A DNA stretch of 64,000 nt from Hydnum rufescens UP504 (Eukaryota > Basidiomycota > Agaricomycetes > Cantharellales > Hydnaceae), in assembly GCA_014904985.1 (NCBI GenBank), contig MU129019.1:119439-183438 (forward strand). Direction: 5' to 3'. Each line of letters opens with the position of its first letter. Positions within the stretch are counted from its first letter, which is position 1. The notes below the pieces were generated by a model. That model was not told the DNA's origin and ran no database searches. It saw only the letters and a list, made by a program, of their open reading frames with translations. The position numbers and the translations under genes are program-made. Shown here piece by piece: positions 49,725 through 61,527 of the stretch.

Positions 49725-52700
49725 CTACAGATTCAAATCGGTGGCATCGACGGTGTCGTCAGAACCCTGTCTCTGGCGGTTGTCGGGGTTGGCGAGAAAG
49801 AGAGAAGGTCGGTTGGCCAAGCCCCACTCAACGCGGGCAGATGCAGAGGTCGAACTGTCTCGTAGTTTGCTGCGCCTTTCTTTCTGCTCCCCGACGGTCT
49901 CCGTTAGGGGGGAGGATAACTTTGTTCCACCCGAGTGTCGGTCGGCAGTCGCGACCACTGTCCGCCGTTCGTATTCCGCTATGCGATCAGGGACGCCTGC
50001 AGGGGGTAGGTTGAGTCTGCCCTTGCGTGGTGACGGTGGCGGTCTGGGACCCGTCAGGACGCCCTTCCCTACATTGTATCTAGTGGCTGTCGAGGACGAG
50101 GCTTCGCCAATCTCGCTATTGAAACCAACAATCATATCCCTCTGCTCTGATGACGATGCGGATAGGGACGAGGATGGAGTGGGTGAATGCGTGGTGCTGG
50201 CCGTCTGCATACGTTTAATAACGGGCACCTTCCCACCCATGCGTTCCAGCATATCGCTGTCCCCAGTCACGGCAGTTTGGAGAGAAGAGGTGGACCGCCC
50301 ATGGAAAGCGTACGCTGATGGCACTACTTTCAGGTTGTCTGGTGCATCTCGGGGACCTGCACTCCGTGGAGAGTCTTCCGGGGTGTTCCCGCTTTCTTCT
50401 ATAGCACCCAATCGAACTGGGGCAGGTGGTGGGTTAGGATCGCGAAACTCCATAGAATATTTAGGATCCAAAGATGGCGAAAGGGGACCACTGCGACGGA
50501 AGCTGAGGCGTCGAGCGCCATTAGATCCAGATGAAGAACTATCGGTTCCACCGCGAGGACTGCGACTAAATCGGCTCCACCAAGAATCTGAGCGCCGCAA
50601 CACATTGCTAGGCGCAGTAGACTGGGTCGTTGTATGCGTCTCGGCACTAGACAGTATCCGACCGGACGAAGATCCAGACGATTGGGGGCGAGATCCACCG
50701 GACGATTGGGGACGAGATCCACCGGACGAATGCGACTGATCGGATGGGCCAGAGATCACGGGGGTGAGAGGGATAACAATATTCCGCGGAGGGATTGACG
50801 ATACTGGATAAGCCTCCTTGACTCCACTACTCGTTCCAGCCGCGGGATGTTGGGTCGCCTCCTCATACTTTGAATTCGATCTTGACGCTTGTGCGCCAAT
50901 GAGCGGTTCATTCTCGATCCCGTCTGTGTAAGGATCGCGGTAGTATGATGTCTGAGAGCGCATAGTGGAGGCAGCTTCGCTGCCGTGCGCGTGACTCATC
51001 ATTTCCACGTGGGTAGCACGACCACCAGTGTCGAGAACAGTAGAGTCTGACAACAACCGGGCCTCATCCTCAAGGAATTGGGCATCTTTTTCCCACCAAT
51101 CGGGGCTGGTCCTACTCCCGCCACTGACTTTCCTACCTATTGCCACTCCAAACGATTTGACGCTCGAAACACCGTCGTTAACGACATCAGTCCAACTACG
51201 CCGACTGGGGCTCCGGCGGTTGGTCGCCTTGGGACCAGGCGATCGTTCTGAATTACCACTACCTTGGCGGCCCACGGTGGCAGCACCACTGTAGGCCCGA
51301 GTTCTTCAAATTCTGGTTCGTCTTCATCAGCAAGCATGTCGAAACGTTTGCCGTTGCGATTGGTAGGAATTTTGGTGCCACGCCCAAGAACTGCCCAAGC
51401 CGAGTTCCTGCGCTTGACGGGCTCCCAACCTGACACAGCGGCGACAGGAAGCGTGTCTTCGAGATGAGAGGAGACTACGCCGTCTCCATGGTCATCGCTT
51501 CCATCGGCACCAAAGGCTTCGCTTGTCCAGACGACGCGGGTAGGGCCCGGATCACGTCTCCGAGTATAGTACCGATGGTCCTTGAGCGCCCAGTACGATA
51601 CGACAGTCGCAATAGCAATTAGAGCGATGGCACCGAAAGCAACTCCAAGTGCGATACCGAGTTTTTCGCCAGTTTTGCTGGTGCCGGATCCTGATCCTGC
51701 AGTTTGGCCGGGACCCCTCGAAGAGGTCCCCGTTGGTTGATTTGTGGATACATTTCCGGAAACCGCAGAGGTGGGCCCCGCCGTGCTTGAGTAGGGCTGA
51801 GTAATCAGCCCACTGCTGCCTCCAAAAGTAGTCGAGTTGCCAGTGGGTGACGGCATTCCCGGGGGATTGTCCCATGTAGATGTGGCAGGTGGGACAAACA
51901 TGAAAACAAAAGCGCTGAGGAGAGTATCATAGATGAACAAATCGGCAGGGGCGGGTCCATCTGCAGTATACCCTACAAGAGCTGGTTTGAGGCGATTTCC
52001 AAGGTATCATGTAAAGCAATTCGTACCAAAACCGAACATAACTTGTGATCCAAGTCCAATCGCGAAATGATCATGACGAGGGCCTAATAAAGTGGATATG
52101 GCATCGACAACTGACCACGATCTAGAGCCAATATCCAAGATTGCCCCATCACTGAAGACACTCTGAAACGGAGCATCACTGCCACCGTGAACGAGAATTT
52201 TGCCTCCATCGAGAAGGGCATAAGCAAAATTTCTTCGCGGCGACGGGATGGTCCCAGAAATGGCTACAGAGGTCCAGGAGGAGCCTGGCGACTTTGTATC
52301 GAGCATCCATAATTGGCTTAGGGGCAACAGGGCAGACTGAGAGGTGGAATATCCCCCAAAGAGTACGAGAGTACCATTGGAAAGAAGGATGCTCCCATGT
52401 CCTACCATCTCAGGGATATCGGAGGCCACGGGATTGAACGAGCCGGATGAGAGGAATGTCACGGCCGGGACGTACTGATACGTTGTATTGAATCCTAATC
52501 CAGAACCATCCGCTTTCTCGCCGCCAGTAATCCACACCTTCCCATCGACGGCGGTAGCGGTGTGATACATGCGGCGGATGGGTTCGTTTGCCCAACCTGG
52601 AGGTTGTGCAACCCAAGTGGGCCCAATGGCACCAGTCAAATTGGTTAGGAGCCAAGCTGAATCAGGATAGGTTTCGATCGGCATAGGAGGGCCACCATAT

Positions 52701-53016
52701 CCCCCGAAAGCGAGGATGCGATCATGCGAAAAAGCTGTCAAAGTATGGAATGACACGGCAGGGCCTTGGAGCCCAGGTGGTCTGCGTGAGCCCGTTACAA
52801 GGTGCCATGGAGGGTCCCATAGGGGAAAGGGTGACGAAAGGTCTAGGGTCAGCAACTGATTCGTGTTTGGAGCGGAAGTGTAGGAGAATTGATTGCTGGG
52901 GTCAACTTTGCCGCCATGAACGTAGAGCGTGTTCGACACTATTGTACAAGCCTGGCCCCATGTGGATAACGCGACGTGAATTAGAACGAGACAAAAGCCG
53001 CCAGTGCCAGTACCAT
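49725..53016 (-). CDS. Kelch ectodomain, single-pass membrane protein
   Basis: The N-terminus looks like a signal peptide (MVLALAAFVSF, then LIHVALSTWGQA), followed by CTIVSNTLYVHGGKVD. Kelch motifs follow: DRILAFGGYGGPP, RRMYHTATAVDGKVWITGGE, HGSILLSNGTLVLFGGY, SPRRNFAYALLDGGKILVHGGSD and LGPRHDHFAIGLGSQVMFGFG. A Ser/Thr/Pro-rich stalk leads to one membrane helix (LGIALGVAFGAIALIAIATVV), then a long cytoplasmic tail of about 600 residues rich in Ser, Pro and Arg that ends DDTVDATDLNL. The topology resembles fungal cell-surface kelch proteins of unknown function. The frame breaks twice. One break is in the signal peptide near 52994, where one missing base fits. The other is near 51275-51310, between RFDMLADEDEPEFEELGP and YSGAATVGRQG. 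No GT-AG intron explains either. Confidence 0.72.
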
Positions 53017-53625
53017 GTACTCATCTGGCTTCGGGTGTGAATGCTGAGGTCAAAGCAACAGCGTCAAAAGCGAGAATGCTCAACAAACATGGAGCTGAAA
53101 GCATGCAGCGTTTTCGCGGTATGCTGAAATAGCGGAAGAGAAAGAAAGTGCGCAGAGATGGATTAGACATTCGTGAGGGTTATCGTGAAGAGGTATTAAA
53201 GTTATTGTCGACGGCTGACTTCTAGCACGGATAGACCGCCATTCAAATTCTTCATCGCTTTCTTCGACACCGGGCTTTGCCGGTCCCTGGGGCGATGAGA
53301 TTCCACTTTAGATCAAATGGGCGTGGGATCACTTGCTCCGAAATACTGTAGCCCCAGACCCATACGTAAATATGGCCTGCAACAAAACTTCATTCCTCAA
53401 TGCCAGGAGTAATGAGCAGACGTAATTAGTGAACGAGGTGTCATTGAACAGGCGCTGAGGCTGCGGAGCTCTCCAGCGTCATTCATGCCAGGTACACCCC
53501 AGTTGCCCAGGGGCACTTGATGCATATTGTCTGAACCAGCGGCTGGGTCATTGAGCAGTATCACGTATGTTGACAATCTGTGTACAGGCACATTTACAAG
53601 AGAATAGACACAACACTCTAATTGA
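53017..53625. other. Intergenic
   Basis: About 600 bp between two minus-strand genes, containing the promoter of the kelch-membrane gene and the 3' flank of the acyl-CoA-binding gene. I see nothing recognisable. Confidence 0.4.
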
Positions 53626-54132
53626 CTAGGCAGCCTCGAGCTCTTCAGTGTACTTGGTAGCCTCCTTAGTACCATCCTCGGTGGAGTGTTCCCTGCGGAG
53701 AACCTGCAAGCAAATCCTTGAGTCGACCCCAAGAGCGTCCGGATCATAACGTAGTCTCACCTCCAACAGTTTCTCGACGTATTTGGCTTTGGCATCCTCC
53801 TTGGTAGTCTCCTTCACTTTTTCCCAAGCATCCCACTTCGCCTTGCCAACGAAGTCAAGGATACCGGGCCTGGCAGTATTAACATCACCGACGGTGGCCT
53901 GCTTGTAGTACGCGTAGAACTATACAAGTTTGATGGATCGTGAGATTGGAGTGGCATACAGGAAATCAGTCACAAATTCCAAATGACCTGAAGTCTGTCG
54001 TCGTCGGATGGCTGTATGCCCCCATCCTTGGGGAGAGCCTAGCAGTCTCAAGTTCAATATAGTGTCATGGATACTCCGACTTCGACGAACTTGAACAATG
54101 GCAACGGCTTTGTCGAACTTGGCTTCAGACAT
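53626..54132 (-). CDS. ACB1: Acyl-CoA-binding protein
   Basis: A four- or five-exon gene for a protein of about 105 residues. It starts [14 protein letters not shown]. Next comes [16 protein letters not shown], then the long exon [20 protein letters not shown] with [21 protein letters not shown] and [11 protein letters not shown], and finally [25 protein letters not shown]. The core YKQAT...RPG...KAKWDAW is the diagnostic ACBP signature; it binds C14-C22 acyl-CoA esters in the cytosol and supplies lipid synthesis. The C-terminal tail is about 15 residues longer than the yeast protein. Borders are GT-AG and frames match. Confidence 0.93.
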
Positions 54133-56187
54133 GGTCGATCGAGTGAGATTTAAGAATCGAGGATGGAGGGAACTGGGGTAGTTCGGAAAGCTCTAATATA
54201 GGTCCAATCCGCAAAGTGCCGTTTTCAGGGCTGTGGTGGTCCTCAAATTTCTCAGAATTTCCGCCGTTTGGTGGTCATTTGGGGATCAGGCTGAAAATCA
54301 AGAAAATTCGTAAATTAGGTGTACATTTTGCTGTGCGTGCCTCTCAAAAAAACATACCAAAAGTAATTGAAGCTATGAGTCGACATCTTCGAATTCCGTG
54401 ATAGCTCGCTTCAACCCACCAGCCTTGATCAACGCTAAACGCCGGCTTTGAGGGTTTGGTAGATTTTTATCCCCAGTGTTGCCAGATTCACTACACGTTC
54501 ATTAGCCTTCGTAGTAGGGGATTCTTGAATGACTAAGCCATTGAGGGCGATGATAATGACCCGCGGCTTAGCTTGTAGTACAGTTCCGATAGTTGTTGTA
54601 CATGCCATGTCCACCGAGGTGCAAACAAGTTATCTTGATGAAACACAAAGAATTTCGCCTTGTTGGCCACTCCAGAAGAGAGATGACACAGCCTCAGATT
54701 AGTGCTCCTCACAGATCGGATCTCTAATTGAACGTTGATCCACCAGACGGCATTTGCCCTTCTGAAATCCGTGAATGGGCTGACCCCCTGGGGGGCCAGA
54801 AACCTGTGAATTCTGGATCTAGGTTCCCTCGACCTCCAAAAATACGTGATTCCGGATCTCCGTGAGGTTGAGAGCCCTCGGAGACAGCCGGTGGCTACAA
54901 AATATCTGATAGACTCGTGACCAGCTCTCCTCAGTAATGGAAACCGGATCTAGGTTCCACCCCGGGGGGCTGAAATCCGTGAGCGGGAGCACCCACGTTC
55001 GCCGCATTCTTTGGCCCAAGATCCGTGAATTGGATCTACGTTTCGCCAAAATTTTGTCCGAAAATCCGTGAACCACGCCTCAAAGTGCTACTGTAATAGA
55101 GCTCGCGGGGGTCCTATCTCTGCGGATCAGATCTCCAGATCTTCCGATAGGATCAGATCCGTATCCCCCAGGCCTCCATCCGAGGATGGGGATCCGACAA
55201 AATCTGCAGATCTTGGCCACAAACAGAAAACACAGGTGCAAATGCACTGATTTGGATCCTAAATCAGCTTCAAACACTATAAAAATGCAATGCCACTACC
55301 TGTAACTGATACAGAATAGATTCCCTTGCACGCAGCCTAGAGTTGAGAAATAGTTTGCGAGGCCCTTCCCATTCCGTGTGGCTGTGACGGTGGACCCGTG
55401 AGAACGTTGCGAAAAAAAAGCCGCGTGACACAGCAGCTGATGCCGAGCGTAGCAACCATCCAGATCCAGTTGCCTGAAAGCAGCCGCCTCGACATACGCA
55501 GGCCCAAACATTTGAGGGGAACCCTCATAATATAGCACGTTATACAAAGGTTAGAGTCGTTGACGCGGCTAATTCCGGGACATGGGGAATTACCTTTTAT
55601 AGTAACAAGGTCATGTGCTGGGGTTAATCAGAGGTCCTAGTATGAGACCTGGCTTCAATTTATAGTCCCAGTTGGGCATCTATTGTACTTGTAAATAGTT
55701 ACAAAAAACTACATGTCTTCAGTGTTGGGAAGTCCAGCTGAAAGGCTCCAGTGATATCTCCAAGAGAAGTTTGTCTCCCTCTTGCGTGGTGGTCGGCCTT
55801 TATATTGCAATCATCGGATTCCATCCGCAAATTGAGGGATTTGAATCTGCGGATTCGGATCCCCCCCTTGGGAGACCTCAATCCGAATGGCCATGGAGGC
55901 CATCCGATCTGTGAGGAGCACTACCTCATATTACAATGCTCTTCAGTAGCCGTTAATCCTCCGCACTGTATATGGAATCCATGTAGGTTTCATCTCAGTG
56001 ATACGGAGGTGGTCCTCGACCTCAGTCGTCATCCGCAAATCCACTTTGGTGGTCGTCAAAACTTGGACCTAATGGCAAAAGGTGGTCCAACTTTGGTCAA
56101 CGCGGATGAGACTGGACTTCAGCTGGGGAATCCGGATATCTCCGTGCATAATCAAACCAACCAAAGTTCATTTCTCCGTTGTCACGG
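54133..56187. other. 2 kb gene-free region with degenerate GATC-rich repeats
   Basis: No gene is recognisable. From about 54700 to 55250 the strings ATCCGTGAA, GGATCTAGGTTCC and variants of GGATCC/AGATCT recur at irregular spacing. GGATTCGGATCCCC and CAATCCGAATGG appear near 55850-55900. I read this as remnants of an old dispersed repeat, too decayed to classify. Confidence 0.4.
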
Positions 56188-57685
56188 ATGTCTAGTTCGT
56201 TTTCGTCGGTTTCTTGACCTGTATGTGACCACTGCTAACACGCAGAGTGTCCGCAGCGCTGTCCACATCCACTGTTGCGCCACCTACTCCCCAAGAGATT
56301 CACAGGAAGCTCTCCTTGCATTCCGCCAGCTCGTCGGTACCCATCACTCCGGGAGGACGCCGTCGCTCTGCAAAGGCAAGAGAATGCGCGTACCTCCGAT
56401 CCTAAATTCCCATCTCATTCACTGTACCCATTTTAGTCTCAGCAATCAGCAGCTCCTTTGAGTAGCACTGAGTCTGACTCGGACGGCCCTTCTGGATCGT
56501 ACTTTGCCCTGTTTCAGGGCGGTGGATCAGATCTTTCGTCGTCACAGCCGCCATTGAGTGTGATTGTGGAGCACCGTCCTGTCAGTGGTGAGGAATCAGA
56601 CGATGAAGAAGATGAAGAAGGGGAGTGGATGCCTGGACCACACGATGGAAAATTAGAAGAAGCGAATGAGGAAGCCATCGTGAAGTCTGGTTATTTATGG
56701 AAAAAGGGTGAACGGCGAAAGGCAAGGTCATTCCAGCCTTTTGTCACTTGGTCTAATCTCGTCTCGATTGATGTCAGACTTGGAAGAAACGTTGGTTCGT
56801 ACTCCGGACAGTCAAAATGGCGTACTACAAGAACGAACAGGAATACCAACTCCTCAGGCTCCTTGATTTGCACGACGTGCATAGTGTGACCCCAGTATCC
56901 CTTAAAAAGCACTAATACGTTTGGGATCGTGACGCTACGCGGACATTTTATATCCAAGCGAATAGTCCGAGTGACTGTTCGGCATGGGTGAAAGCATTGA
57001 ACGACGTTCGGACGAGATTAAGAGAATTGGATATCACACCTGGCGCCTCGACACCTGTTCCCTCGACCCCGCGCGAGAGTGGTTCCCGTAGACGACCACC
57101 TCCCCCCGCAATCACCACGACTCGGACTCCCTCTACATCTCCCTTCCAGGCCGTTGGTCTTGCAACATTTTTACCGCGTTCGCCTACTTCACCTCACGGT
57201 GCCCTTTCCTCAGACTCTGATGACCCCTTCACCCCTATTGCGCCACTTCAGCGGGAAGGGCCATCCAGCGACCCAAATATTGTCATTCTTAGCGGGTATC
57301 TTCTGAAATGCGGCTCGAAGCGCAAGGCATGGCACAAGCGATGGTTCACCCTGACCGGCGAGAAACTTGCTTACTCCAAGAGCCACATGGACACAAAGCA
57401 TGTCAAACATGTGCCCCTTGATAAGATTGTTGATGCTATCGAGTATGGGTCACTCATACCAAAGTATCACAATGCAACAGTCCCATCGAGTGGAACTGGT
57501 GGAAGCGGGGGCAGTCAAAGCTCATCTCTATTCCCCGGAGAAGCGCATGGTTCCCATACTGGGGAACTCGACCATACATTCAAGATCATCACAACCCAGC
57601 GTCCATTCCTTCTCTGCGCCCGACCGAGGAGGAGGAGATTAAATGGCTTAGTGCTGTACGGGCTCTCATAGCGCGACGATCGTGA
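56188..57685 (+). CDS. Dual PH-domain protein, Opy1-like (frame interrupted)
   Basis: The reconstructed start is MSSSF, spliced to SVSAALSTSTVAPPTPQEIH. The protein has an acidic linker (SGEESDDEEDEEGEW) and two PH domains. PH1 is VKSGYLWKKGERRK|TWKKRWFVLR, MAYYKNEQEYQLLRLLDL, ..., RTFYIQANSPSDCSAWVKALND. PH2 is ILSGYLLKCGSKRKAWHKRWFTL, LAYSKSHMDTKHVKHVPL, ..., IKWLSAVRALIARRS. Two-PH proteins of this kind resemble yeast Opy1, a PI(4,5)P2 sensor at the plasma membrane; that role is inferred. Two introns use GC instead of GT donors (56376-56442 and 56722-56777). The frame is broken in PH1 near 56911-56935 (2-nt and 1-nt losses restore the frame) and near 57623 in PH2 (one base). It is either a young pseudogene or has residual sequence errors. 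Confidence 0.68.
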
Positions 57686-58887
57686 ATTCACACCCCTTGC
57701 TGACTGATTTCAAGTCGTATGGCTACCAACATACCCATCTATTCTTTGTGGAGTCCTGACCCCAACTGTACAGTACTACGTTATCGCACACCGCTTATGT
57801 CATGTCTGCCTATCATAACCGCTGGATCCTCAATACATGTTGCATTGATTACTCTTTTGAATGAATCGTTTGAAGAGCCTGCCCACCAAGGTCCAGTGGA
57901 TGCAGGGCAGCTCCAGCTCCATGCTTACTCCCACTCAGTCCTCAGTCCCTTCACTGGCCGGCCGGGCCGGGCCAACCTGTCAAACTAACAGAGTACTGTA
58001 TATTCATATTCTGTACGGTTCTTGGTTGTCTAGCATGTTGATGGAGAGACAGCCACCCGCCTCTATTTATATTCCGAGCTATCTTCCCTATCCCCTGACT
58101 ATAACTAGGCTCCTGGTTCAGCCAAACACAGAGATCTCTCTGCGACTACTCCTTCGAATATACTTTTCCACAGGAAAGATCAATATCACCCGGCTAGCCC
58201 CTGCCTGCTAGGAGGAAAGAGACACGATACGGAACGTGGGAATGTCCTATTGAGGGCATGCTACAATAGTGGCTAGTACGACCAGGCCAAACCGTCAGCA
58301 GCAAGAATCCCGCAGTTACGGTCCAGTGAGTCCTGTTATGTCCCAATAATTAGATTGGGCCTACATATACACGATGATATTCTCTTCAGGGAGGACTGTA
58401 CTCAGAATATGCAGATCCATGAGATCTGTGACCTTCGTGGCGAGGACATGACTGTGTAGGTTGCCTTTAATTTTGATCACCTACGGCCGTGAGATATTGA
58501 GGGCTTATTGCTCGTGCTTACTCATGTAATAGATCTGACTATCTGGGTTTCTCTGATTCTCTGTGTGCTTCATAAGATTGACGCATGACGCCAATGGACC
58601 AACAGTACCGATGGAGGAAGCCCTGCGATATGACAAGGATAGGGCTCAGAGATTGCTCCAGGATCGCCGACTGAGTCTTATTGTGTATCGAGAGACTAGA
58701 TAATAGACTGGAGAAAGGAATGTAATGAATGAGTGGGGAAAGGTTGTGTAGACTAAACTAGTCTCGGCTCACCTCAGTCTCGTTATAGAGGACTGAGGAG
58801 AGCCGGCTCTATCCGGAGAACTGTATAATGGGCGAGTGGGATAAAAAAGGAAATGTTTACATAATAGATATTGTCCGTATGTCTTGA
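57686..58887. other. Intergenic, possible copia LTR region
   Basis: No gene is seen. Because the copia fragment reads on the minus strand and ends at 58888, its 3' LTR would lie in about 58300-58880. I cannot define LTR ends without the partner LTR, which is missing. Confidence 0.35.
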
Positions 58888-60909
58888 TTACCGACACGCC
58901 CACTCAAGACTAGCGGATCCGTTAAGGCCCATCATATCGGTGAAGGAGTGAAATTTGTCCGCAGCAAGAGGTTTTGTGAGAATATCCGCGGGTTGGTGCT
59001 CCGTCGGAATATATTCAAGTGCAATAATCCCATCTTCGAGCTTTTCACGGACAAAATGGTGGCCGACTTCGAAATGTTTCGTTCGCTCCGAAAATTTCTC
59101 ATTCTGCGCAATGGCAATGGCCGATTGATTATCAATGTAGATTGTCGTCGGGTTGTTCATTGGGTGGCCCAAATCGTTGAGGAGGCTCCGGAACCAAATT
59201 GCATCGCGTGTTCCATGAGTCGCGGCGATATATTCTGCTTCGGTACTCGAGATAACGACGCTTGACTGCTTCCGGGAGCTCCAGCCAACAGGTGCCCCAC
59301 AGAGGACCCACAAAGATCCGGTAATTGAACGACGGTCTGTCGGGTCCCCGGCCCAGTCTGAATCAGTGAATCCACGCAAGACGCTGGACTTTGCGCCGTC
59401 AAAGGTCAGGCTCGCTCTGGCAGTCTTGACAAGGTAACGGTAGACCCGCTTTAGGGCAGTCAGGTGTTCTGGTCCGGGGTGGCTGCATGTCGGCTGAGGT
59501 AGCCAACAGAGAATGCTAGATCAGGACGGGAGCCGATCATCGCATACATAACCGAGCCTAGCATTGACTGGTAGTGCTGGATATCGGTCCTAGGTGAGTC
59601 CAGCTTTTCGAGTTTCAGCTTGGTGGCCATTGTGTGGCACTAGGCCGTGCATCCGCCATCTTGAAACGCTCGAGAACATCGCGGGTGTATGAATCCTGCG
59701 AAATAGTGATAGTGCGCTGGCTTCGATTGCGCAAGATTTTGATTCCTGTGTACCAATGGAGATCGCCCATGTACCGCATATTGAAGGTCTTTAGGAGGTT
59801 GTCCTTGCGTGCTTGGAGCGAAGGTTTCGGAATTGCGAGCATAATGTCGTCGACATGGGATCCGAGAATTGCGAGTCCGTTTTTGTCATGTTGAGTAAAG
59901 ACCGCATAGTCAGCGTCGGTTCTCTTCCATCCAATCTTTCCAAACTCTGTTTTCATTTGCAGGTACCATTCTCGTGCAGCTTGCTTAAGGCCGTAGAGGC
60001 TCCGAAGCAATAGCCAGACCATGCCAGGTTTTGGCGGAGTAAAGCCAAGGGGGGCTTCCATGTAAATCCGTTCTTTGAGTAGGGGATTAAGGAATGCTGA
60101 CTTAACATCGAAATGGACAAGTTCAAGGTCGAATTTGGCGGCGAGAGCAAGGATCACAAGAAAAGATTGTTTTCGGATCGTCGGGGCATAGGTCTCGAAA
60201 AAGTCCACACCGGGGACTTCAGTGTATCCCTTTGCCACAACCCGGGCTCTATAGCCAGAAATTTCGCCACTTGAGTCGCGCTTTATTTTGAATACCCAGC
60301 GGCTTCCGACAATCTGTCGATCCATTGGTCTTTCTACCCACTCAAAGGTCTCGTTCCTGTTCAGGGCTTCGATCTCGTAGATACATGCTTCCATCCAATG
60401 GTCAGCTTCGGGCATGGCCATTGCCTCTCTGTAACTAGAGGGTTCATGAGGTATGGCGAGTTTGGCGTGTTCATCGCCCACTGAGTTCATGTCTGTGGGT
60501 GTAGAGATCTTTGGTGTGGGTTTGAGTGACTGGAGTATGACGTGAGGGTAAGTTTCGGGTTTTCGTCATCACGTAGGGGTCTGACAATAGTACGCCCTGA
60601 TCGACGGAGTGTCGGTTCTCCACTTGGAGATGGTTGGGTCGGCGGTTGAGATGTTGAAGTAGCAGGCAAGGGTACAGCGGGAGCTGGTGAGTCAGAGACC
60701 TTCTCTTTCTTGTCTCGATCTCCTCGCTGATTCTCTGCATGTACGCTGTTCTCCCCCCCTTCAATTGATGATCCGACTTCGATTTCTACGTGTTCCGTTG
60801 CACCTGTCCCTTCGTCAAATATCACATCGCGGGACTCGAAAAGCGTTTTGATTGGCGGTGATAGACTCGGTAAGCCTTCTTGGATTCCAAATACCCCAAG
60901 TAGATACAC
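58888..60909 (-). mobile_element. Truncated Ty1/copia retrotransposon (integrase end, RT, RNase H)
   Basis: Minus-strand pieces are in copia order. At 60487-60909 lies the end of the integrase (LFESRDVIFDEG) and a Ser/Pro-rich linker with RRSGRTIVRP. At 59615-60490 lies the reverse transcriptase: QIVGSRWVFKIKRDSSG, YRARVVAKGYTEVPGVDFFETYAPT, LELVHFDVKSAFLNP, LLRSLYGLKQAAREWY, and the catalytic VDDIML. Then at 58888-59379 lies RNase H: GFTDSDWAGDPTDRRSITG, WSSRKQSSVVISSTEAEY, YIDNQSAIAIAQN and PADILTKPL. The frames are offset by single-base shifts near 59615 and 60490. Gag, protease and the integrase core are absent. The element ends abruptly near 60920, where the palindromic repeat region begins. 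Confidence 0.9.
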
Positions 60910-60939
60910 TCCATGCTCCAGGCTGGTCAGTCACGGGGG

Positions 60940-60991
60940 GGACCTAATTTAGGTACCACTTTCGGGGCAGAAAATGGTACCTAATAGGTCC
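60940..60991. repeat. Inverted repeat C (possible end of the palindromic element)
   Basis: Arms GGACCTAATTTAGGTACCA and TGGTACCTAATAGGTCC flank a short centre containing CGGGGCAG. It lies directly at the junction with the copia fragment. The last bases of the window (GGAAAATGATGGGACC after a C run) resemble a divergent form of the same end. Confidence 0.6.
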
Positions 60992-61165
60992 CCAGACCTT
61001 ACGGCCGAAATCGGGCAATTTCAATTCAGTTTTTGGGCCATCTGTCGGCCAATCCATGGCTGTGCTAGATTATTTATTATTATTATTATTTGTTTACTAT
61101 TTATTATTGTTATTATTATTACTACTATTATTATATACATATTATCCCCCCCGGGATCTGCCACC

Positions 61166-61178
61166 ACAGGGGGGGGGG
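61166..61178. repeat. Poly-G tract with adjacent (TTA)n-like microsatellite
   Basis: A run of about 12 G follows a 70-bp TTA/TAT-rich microsatellite (about 61068-61140). This is typical of assembly-fragile simple sequence. Confidence 0.8.
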
Positions 61179-61213
61179 GGGCGTGGTTCCTGCGGGTCAC
61201 GCACCTGCATATA

Positions 61214-61241
61214 CCCACCACACCCGCCGCAGCGGGTGGGG
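61214..61241. repeat. Palindrome A, copy 0 (degenerate)
   Basis: CACCCGC and GCGGGTG form the stem. The outer CACA/TGTG pairs have slipped, so it is shorter than the other copies. No palindrome B partner is visible on its outer side. Confidence 0.7.
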
Positions 61242-61459
61242 TTCATATGCCCCGGTCGGGGCCGGTTCCATTTGTGCGCTCCCTCGAGGGAGCGGGTTTT
61301 CATTTGTTGTCCTTCGTTTGTTCGTGTGTAACCGGGCGCGGGGTTTCGTTGGGGTCCTGGCATCCGCGGGTTTGGGCTCGTGGCTGCGTATCTTCGCTGC
61401 GTTGGGGTGGGACATCTTGACCTAGAATAGTAAATATGTTAATTAAAAATTAAAACTCA

Positions 61460-61493
61460 CGCAAGAAGAGCAGCGACTGCTGCTCTTCTTGCG
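61460..61493. repeat. Palindrome B1
   Basis: Arms CGCAAGAAGAGCAGC / GCTGCTCTTCTTGCG with loop GACT. One base pair differs from the consensus on both arms (compensated). Confidence 0.95.
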
Positions 61494-61527
61494 CAGTTGT
61501 AGCTATTAAAACAATATACCTTATATG

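Noticed and set aside
49741..50739. 332-codon plus-strand open frame
   Set aside because: It is antisense to the low-complexity tail of the kelch-membrane protein. Ser/Arg-rich coding DNA commonly opens the opposite strand, and no domain is recognisable.
56458..56889. Independent start of the PH gene at 56458
   Set aside because: That codon is TTG, and upstream coding (VAPPTPQEIH...) joins in frame through a GC-AG intron.
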